Part shown: piece after piece, positions 10,138-14,731 of the stretch
Layout of the letters: each line of letters begins with the position of its first letter
How positions within the stretch are numbered: the stretch's first letter is position 1
From: Synura sp. LO234KE
Lineage: Eukaryota; Sar; Synurophyceae; Synurales; Mallomonadaceae
DNA: 14,731 nt
Assembly: GCA_015143735.1 (NCBI GenBank)
Contig: VKHC01000247.1
Location: 1-14,731, forward strand
Direction: 5' to 3'
The notes under the pieces: generated by a model
The model's database searches: none
What the model saw: the letters and a program-made list of their open reading frames with translations, nothing else
Told to the model about the DNA's origin: nothing
Made by a program: the position numbers and the translations under genes

Positions 10138-10642
10138 TTCGGTGTAAACACACGTGCTACGAGGGGGTGACGATACTTCGTTGAATCGCCTAGAGATCTC
10201 CTTTATTCATATCTTCACTAGCAGTTGCACACCAGCTACGGTTTTGCGATGTAAATTGTGGTGCAATATAGTTTTCTGTCGTTGTATATTCTACTTCTGT
10301 GTAGGCTAGCGACCCGCTCGTTCACTTAAAAGGATTACTAGTATTGATATATGCCCTCGCGTGACCGCAAAACATATTTTTTCACATATTGAATAGAGCC
10401 TCACTTCAACTGCACAAAATATGTCCTGGCAGTGTACCCCTAGATGGAGACTAGATAGTGTTGCTGCATCACATACGTCTGTGTATAATCATCATCAAAT
10501 TTATATTAAAGCCAAAAAATTGTTATCTAACTTTGGTGGGTGTAGACCGGGAGCCCGCTCGTCGATTTTGGAGACAAGGTAACTTTCTGAGGAATATTGA
10601 CAACTGCTTTGATGTATACCAACAAGTGACACAATCGCCTAA

Positions 10643-11165
10643 TTTTGGGAGCTTTTGTTTAACATGTGCCTTGTCGTCTGCCACGACGAGATGAGTGACA
10701 GATCTGTGTGGTATCAGTTACGTATTATTGGCTCGCTGCTGACAATACAAACTCGTTCACATCAACATCTGAGAAGATCAGTAAATCTGAATCGCCTCTA
10801 GCGCAAATGCGACGCCATGTCACGTTTATACCAGACACTGGATTTAAAAATCAACGGACGTCAAAAAAATGCATGATGATTACCAAGCAGCACTGACAAC
10901 TGTTGAGACAATCAACGTCCTCATATTTATTTGGAACTATGCGCATTCGAGTCCTCAATTTAGTTGACGAGTCTTCATAAGACTAGGATATAATACTTGA
11001 CTTGCGTCAGTAGTTGATTACTACGGGGTTCGCTTATCGATTAACCTATCTACTCGATTTATGAACCCGAAATAGGGGATGAGTCAGAGTACTGATGATA
11101 TGCACAGTCGATCTTCCTGCTTTTGAATACATATTGTTTATACCATTTGTATTTTTGTGATAGAA
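10643..11165 (+). repeat. dispersed repeat, medium copy in intron 2
   Basis: Related over its length to 12959-13589. Shared blocks include CATGTGCCTTGTC, ACGACGAGATG, ATCAGTAAATCTGAATCGC, GCGACGCCATGTCACGTTTA and AATCAACGGACGTCAAA. The 3' region has stem arms GGGTTC (11026-11031) / GAACCC (11063-11068). It lacks about 70 bases present in the other copy, and its left end corresponds to the middle of the 1,128-bp element, as in 5' truncation. It keeps a coding-like tail ending in MRRHVTFIPDT. No clear target duplication was found, so the ends are approximate. Confidence 0.8.
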
Positions 11166-11551
11166 TGAGCCCTTGTTCGAAAAGTTATGTACTTTTATGG
11201 TTAGTGCCGTGTTTCATTATCAAAATGTTAGTTAGGGGAGAGTATATTTGGAAATACGACGAGATGAAATGTACGTATTTGATCCGAGGAGCCCCGTGAT
11301 AATTCTTTCTAGACCAGTTTTTGTAGCTTATTAATGGCAGATTGAGTTTATCCGTAGCAGGAGTAAGGAATAATTTGATCATTACAATTTGTTATCATTT
11401 ATACGTTCACTACAATATGTGTGTCTGTAATTGAATATGTTTAAAGGTCATATATTCCGCTTTACTTATGAACTTTGATCTTATTATATTTCTATAAATA
11501 TATTATAGAGGGTGTTTAAGCGGACTATTCGATTTCTTTCTAATTCTTTAG

Positions 11552-11650
11552 AATGGGACCACAGCTCTTATTTATGCCTGCATGAGTGATCGCAAAGAAG
11601 TGATGGATATGCTAACTAAAGCAAATGCGAATGTCGACACAGGAGGCAAG
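11552..11650 (+). CDS. ankyrin exon A (33 codons)
   Basis: A 99-bp exon, AATGGG...GGCAAG, between TTCTTTAG and GTAGGT, with phase 0 at both ends. It encodes exactly one ankyrin unit, NGTTALIYACMSDRKEVMDM then LTKANANVDTGGK, with the TAL..AC and ANVD signatures. It continues the ANK register of the large exon (RDDH|NGTTAL). The boundaries fall in the loop between repeats, so adding or skipping the exon would leave the protein frame and fold periodicity intact. It is the most divergent of the four small exons. Its downstream intron is 259 bp and not clearly related to the later ones. Confidence 0.85.
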
Positions 11651-11909
11651 GTAGGTGGGATCTGAATATTCATTCAGCGTTGTAGCTACTGTCGAATATT
11701 AGTGCGGCGCATGATGATGATTTTTTTCGCATGTCGATTCTACTGTGGCGTGCTTGAAAACAATCTATCAGTTGTTAGAATATAGTGGTTGTGGTTATTT
11801 GAAGATGAAGGAAGAGCGATTGCACTACTGGAAAATGCCATGTAGTGTAGGTTATTTAGTTGAACAGTGTACTTGGACGTTAAATAGTTGCGTATTTTTT
11901 TTTAAATAG
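11651..11909 (+). other. intron 3 (259 bp, GTAGGT...AATAG)
   Basis: A short intron between ANK exons A and B. The acceptor follows a T9 run (TTTTTTTTTAAATAG). I see no repeat copy or ORF of interest in it. Confidence 0.8.
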
Positions 11910-12008
11910 GGTGGAGGGACTGCTCTTATAGGAGCCTGTGGTGGAGGTCACAAGGAAGTGGTTGAAGTGCTAATTGCGGCTAAGGCGAATGTGGATATAC
12001 AAGATAAG
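11910..12008 (+). CDS. ankyrin exon B (33 codons)
   Basis: A 99-bp phase 0-0 exon, GGTGGAGGG...GATAAG, ending at donor GTAGGAGG. It encodes one unit: GGGTALIGACGGGHKEVVEV then LIAAKANVDIQDK. By my count it differs from exon D at 22 of 99 bases, with most differences in surface positions (3, 8, 11-16, 23-25, 31-33) and the core TAL..AC...VVE..I..ANVDIQ kept. The intron that follows is related to those after exons C and D, so exon and intron were duplicated together. Confidence 0.9.
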
Positions 12009-13034
12009 GTAGGAGGCTGTTGATGAGAATATAGATACGCAGTGATCGCCGTACACGATAATAAAGGCAGATAGTGTACGCTTCTAAAGGATTTCTTGTT
12101 GTGCACTTTATTTGTTTTGAGAGTTTGGTTGACGGACTCTGTACAGTAGATACTTTTATGTTTCTTTACTGACTGACACGAATCGAGCACTTCTGACATG
12201 TATAGGGATAATAAACTAGCTCAACCATGTTTAGAAGTTCAGGTTGGATCGTGAGATCTCTAGGTGATAATTTAAGTATGCATGGTGTGGGTGACCTCCT
12301 ACGCCCTCGTATGCGGAATAAATAGTTGTATTATCATTGATCACTAAGTTAGTATACAAAACGTTGTTTTAAGCTCAAGAGGTTTCGTAGTATTTTGAAC
12401 ACGATAATTCCGAAGCAGTTGAGAAGATTTTTCTTACTTGGTATACATGCAATATGCTTGGATACAGCCGCTGATGAGTCAGATGGACTAGACTCTTCGT
12501 CCTCTGAGAGTAGCGATGACTTGGGACCTAATGGAAAAAATACTCTGTTGGAAAGCAATAACTCGTCATCTCCACCTCAAGAGGAGGCGTTAACTGAGTC
12601 GGAAAGGGGCGGATCAATATTTGACTCTAGCAGCGAGTGCGCCTCAATCGCCTCAACTACTTCAAATCAAGAGCACTCATATGTATTGATGCGAGACTAG
12701 GCGTTGATTACTTTGGAAAGAGAGGTAACGAGGCCAACTGTGGAAAGTGATGAGCCACTCCCATCAGCAGGCACAAATAGCTTCGCCTACCAATAGTATC
12801 AACAATATTACCTATGTCAGCGCTATCCTCCAGAAACAACTCGATATGTTTTCCCCGTATCAATTGGAGAACCTAACGAGCTTGGTCAAAGGAGAATCGG
12901 TACTCTGGAACGGTAATATCGAGCTATATATTTGACATGTGCTCTCCCTTAGTTAGAAGTTTTGGAGCTTACATTGGACATGTGCCTTGTCAACTGCTAC
13001 GACGAGATGGTGAGAGATCTTTGTAGAATCCTTT

Positions 13035-13226
13035 ATGTTATATGGACTCAGTACCAACGACTCGAGCCCTTTCTCATTAGCAACTGAGGAGCTCACCACT
13101 GCCGCCGACACAAATACCTCTGAGGAGATCAGTGATCCGAGATCAGACTCTGAGGGGATCAGTAAATCTGAATCGCTTCTAGCGCGAATGCGACGCCATG
13201 TCACGTTTACTCCAGACACTGTTTGA
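13035..13226 (+). pseudogene. degenerate ORF tail of the inserted element
   Basis: Sixty-three codons, acidic and Ser/Thr-rich, ending ISKSESLLARMRRHVTFTPDTV and a stop. The intron 2 copy carries the same frame with ISKSESPLAQMRRHVTFIPDT, so this peptide was probably once translated in the parent element. Upstream frames (12464-12700 and 12747-12935) have similar composition but are interrupted by stops and a frame change. I do not recognise the family. The ATG at 13035 may be incidental. Confidence 0.4.
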
Positions 13227-13434
13227 GAATCAACGGACGTCAAACGAATGCAGGACTTTTAACAAGCAGCAGCGACGACTGTTGAGACAATCTACGTCGA
13301 CAAATCTGTTTGGAACTTCCGTTTGAAATGAACAATTGGCAATATTCACAAACGAGTCCTCAGTCTAGTCGACGAGTCGTCATAAGACCTGGAAATTATA
13401 ATTGACTTGCATCAGTAGTTGATTAATATCACTA

Positions 13435-13479
13435 CGGGTTCGCTCATCCATTAACCTATCTACTCCATCAAAGAACCCG
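13435..13479 (+). other. conserved stem-loop near the element 3' end
   Basis: CGGGTTC (13435-13441) pairs perfectly with GAACCCG (13473-13479) across a 31-base loop containing TTAACCTATCTACT. The other two copies keep six pairs in the same place (465-470/502-507 with one G-U, and 11026-11031/11063-11068). In non-LTR elements 3' structures can be recognised by the reverse transcriptase; that role here is inferred. Confidence 0.6.
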
Positions 13480-13644
13480 ATATTGGGGATGAGTCAGAGT
13501 ACAGATGAGATGCAAAGTCGATCTTCCTGCTTTTGAGCTCAATTGGACATATTATTTGTTTTACAATTTATCTTAATTTCTTGTCAATAAATATGCTTGG
13601 GCAATATGGAGACGACATAATTTTTCTTTGCATTTGCTTGCAAG

Positions 13645-13737
13645 TCTGGATGGACTGCAGTAATGGGAGCCTGCGCTAGAGGTCCCAAGGAGGTGGTAGA
13701 AGTTAAAGCTAATGCGAATGTAGACATACAATACCGG
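13645..13737 (+). CDS. ankyrin exon C (31 codons, two codons deleted)
   Basis: A 93-bp phase 0-0 exon, TCTGGATGG...TACCGG, between TTGCTTGCAAG and GTAGGAGG. It encodes SGWTAVMGACARGPKEVVEV then KANANVDIQYR. Against exons B and D it lacks two codons, the Leu-Ile after VVEV/VVEM. The frame is kept, but two core residues of ankyrin helix 2 are lost, so the unit may fold poorly. The acceptor lies only 45 bp after the mobile-element insertion, which may have changed the branch-point region. It could be a decaying or skipped cassette. Confidence 0.75.
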
Positions 13738-14206
13738 GTAGGAGGCGGACGGGGAAAATATATATTCATATTGATCATCGGGCACGAAGATATAGGCGGT
13801 TAGTAACGGAGATCATACTTGGAAACGATTCTATACCGAAGGTACTTGTAGGTTTCTTTACTGATACGACTCATCTATTCTAATGTGGAAACTTAGTTAT
13901 AGAATTGAGCAAGCTCCACCAATGGTAAGTATAGGAGTTCAGGTTGCATCGGGATACCTCCTATTCTTTTTAAGTGTACATATGGTGTGGTTCAACTGCT
14001 TCGCGATCGTATATATTTAATAGAATATATTCTCGATAATAACAATTTTAGTATATAATTCTAGTGATATCAATTCGTAGCTTTAAAACGAAGAGGTCTA
14101 TGGAGTGTTTTGAATACGATAATTCAGAATCAGTTGCAGGCATATATGCAATAAGCTTGGAGCTATTTTGCAAAGAAATTAATTTTACATTACATTTGAT
14201 TTTAAG
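13738..14206 (+). other. intron 5 (469 bp, GTAGGAGG...TTTAAG)
   Basis: Paralogous to intron 4 without its insertion, and to the sequence after exon D. It shares GTAGGAGGCGGA at the donor, a TTTCTTTACTGA.ACGA block (about 13850-13870) and TTTTGAATACGATAATTC (14109-14126). It contains the empty version of the insertion target, AATAAGCTTGG, at 14150-14160. Confidence 0.8.
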
Positions 14207-14305
14207 GGTGGGCGGACTGCTCTTTTGAGAGCCTGCGCTGGAGGCCCCAACGGAGTGGTTGAAATGCTTATTAAAGCTAATGCGAACGTGGATATTCAAG
14301 CCCAG
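14207..14305 (+). CDS. ankyrin exon D (33 codons)
   Basis: A 99-bp phase 0-0 exon, GGTGGGCGG...GCCCAG, between TTTTAAG and GTAGGAGG. It encodes GGRTALLRACAGGPNGVVEM then LIKANANVDIQAQ. It is a complete unit with all core positions present, unlike exon C. It is the last coding exon I can support. The donor after it indicates that the gene continues, probably with further ANK exons beyond the window. Confidence 0.9.
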
Positions 14306-14731
14306 GTAGGAGGCGGAGGGTAAGAATATATAGTCACAATGATCGCCTTGAACGACGGTATCAGAACGAATTGCTTGTAGTGTGCGTTATTATTTGGAGA
14401 GCCTAGCTGATGGATTCTATACCGAAGCTTCTTGTACGTTGTTTACTGACACGAATCATCCTTTCTAAGATGGAAAGGGGTAGTGAAGTTACAGTGTATA
14501 CCAAGACTCTTCTGGCCAGTTTTATTGATGACCTTCTTACCTGGGGTAATTACTCTTTTTCAGAAGAGCTCTACGGAATGAGAATAATACCTTTCTCGTA
14601 GCAAGGATTCGAAAAATCATAACGGGCAGAGCATCGTCTCTGTGTTCGCTAAGAGTAAGGCATGGAATTTCCCTGTTATTCGATACACTCATGGCACGTC
14701 AAATGCTCCTAGTCCTCAATACGCAGCAATC
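14306..14731 (+). other. start of intron 6 (donor GTAGGAGG), runs off the window
   Basis: The first part is paralogous to introns 4 and 5: the GTAGGAGGCGGA donor, and GATTCTATACCGAAG..ACTTGTA-type sequence near 14414. A 63-codon ORF at 14410-14601 starts inside this shared intronic block and is unlikely to be coding. A pyrimidine-rich acceptor, TACTCTTTTTCAG (14551-14563), would open a phase-0 exon KSSTE followed by TGA at 14579-14581, a possible but weak terminal exon. I see nothing else here. Confidence 0.6.

Larger units (their letters stand above)
9845..11551 (+). other. intron 2 (1,707 bp, GTAAGT...TTTAG)
   Basis: The donor GTAAGT at 9845 matches the consensus, and reading on gives a stop after three codons. 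The acceptor is TTTCTAATTCTTTAG at 11551. I see no ANK exon or other credible gene inside. It holds a long hairpin/palindrome at 10095-10137 and a degenerate dispersed-repeat copy at about 10643-11165. Short ORFs at 10458-10896 belong mostly to that repeat. Confidence 0.8.
12451..13600 (+). mobile_element. 1,128-bp inserted element with 11-bp target duplication
   Basis: AATATGCTTGG occurs at 12451-12461 and 13590-13600, flanking 12462-13589. The paralogous next intron has a single AATAAGCTTGG at 14150-14160 in the same alignment position, i.e. the empty site. I see no terminal inverted repeats, no LTRs and no long poly-A. The 3' part recurs twice in the window with shorter 5' extents, which fits a non-LTR or SINE-like element. 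Its coding content is broken: Ser/Asp/Glu-rich reading frames at about 12464-12700, 12747-12935 and 13035-13226, in two frames. I recognise no reverse transcriptase or transposase. Confidence 0.75.
12009..13644 (+). other. intron 4 (1,636 bp) carrying a mobile-element insertion
   Basis: The donor is GTAGGAGG and the acceptor TTTGCTTGCAAG. Without the insertion and one copy of its 11-bp duplication, the intron would be 497 bp, close to the 469 bp of the next intron, to which it aligns. Matching blocks include GTTTCTTTACTGA...ACGA and TTTTGAAYACGATAATTC. The ORF at 12395-12700 begins in this shared intronic sequence, so its start is not a real gene start. Confidence 0.8.

Noticed and set aside
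12395-12463. Start of a Ser-rich 101-codon ORF as a gene start
   Set aside because: This part aligns with the paralogous intron at 14110-14162; the rest of the ORF belongs to the inserted element, so the ORF is a chimera across the insertion point.
14410-14601. 63-codon plus-strand ORF as a small gene
   Set aside because: Its start lies in sequence shared by the introns after ANK exons B and C, where it is not open, and it has no recognisable domain.
1-14731. CRISPR array or bacterial defence operon
   Set aside because: No regularly spaced short repeats with unique spacers; the spaced repeats are 99-bp coding ANK exons between spliceosomal introns, and the gene structure is eukaryotic.

Overview
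The window comes from an intron-containing eukaryote. Most of it is one large plus-strand gene built like an intracellular innate-immune or allorecognition sensor (an NLR-like NACHT protein). Evidence for a eukaryote: GT-AG introns with coding phase kept across them, long AT-rich non-coding stretches, a NACHT ATPase combined with a SPRY domain and ankyrin (ANK) repeats, and mobile-element copies inside an intron. The protist-like style (very long N-terminal region, one huge exon, NACHT+ANK) suggests a unicellular lineage, but I cannot assign the species.

Layout. 1-139: two copies of a 75-bp tandem repeat. 140-1630: non-coding upstream DNA with a short copy of a dispersed repeat (about 455-607) and a three-codon upstream ORF directly before the start codon. 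1631-2692: exon 1, with an MGNLFC N-terminus that fits N-myristoylation. 2693-3205: intron 1. 3206-9844: a 6.6-kb exon encoding, in order, a long helical region, a coiled coil, NACHT (Walker A 5969-5995, Walker B 6212-6244, sensor-like strand 6335-6355), a post-NACHT helical region ending in a QEY motif, ANK repeats, a SPRY domain, and more ANK repeats. One in-frame TAG (6305-6307) interrupts it inside NACHT, yet the frame stays open for 1,179 codons afterwards. 9845-14731: introns separating four small ANK exons (11552-11650, 11910-12008, 13645-13737, 14207-14305). Each encodes one ankyrin unit, three are exactly 99 bp, and all have phase 0 at both ends, so any subset can be joined without breaking the frame. 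The gene probably continues past the right edge.

The three downstream ANK exons lie in tandem units of about 560-600 bp whose introns are also related, so exon and intron were duplicated together. One of these introns carries a 1,128-bp insertion flanked by an 11-bp direct repeat, and the paralogous neighbouring intron shows the empty site. The 3' part of this element occurs twice more in the window (about 10643-11165 and 455-607). All three copies share a 3' region with a conserved stem and differ in how far they extend 5', as in non-LTR retrotransposition.

Together the window shows a candidate NLR-type sensor. Its ligand-binding end is a modular, duplicating ANK exon array, and its switch domain carries a nonsense codon (recent inactivation, readthrough or editing, splicing-out, or a sequencing error).
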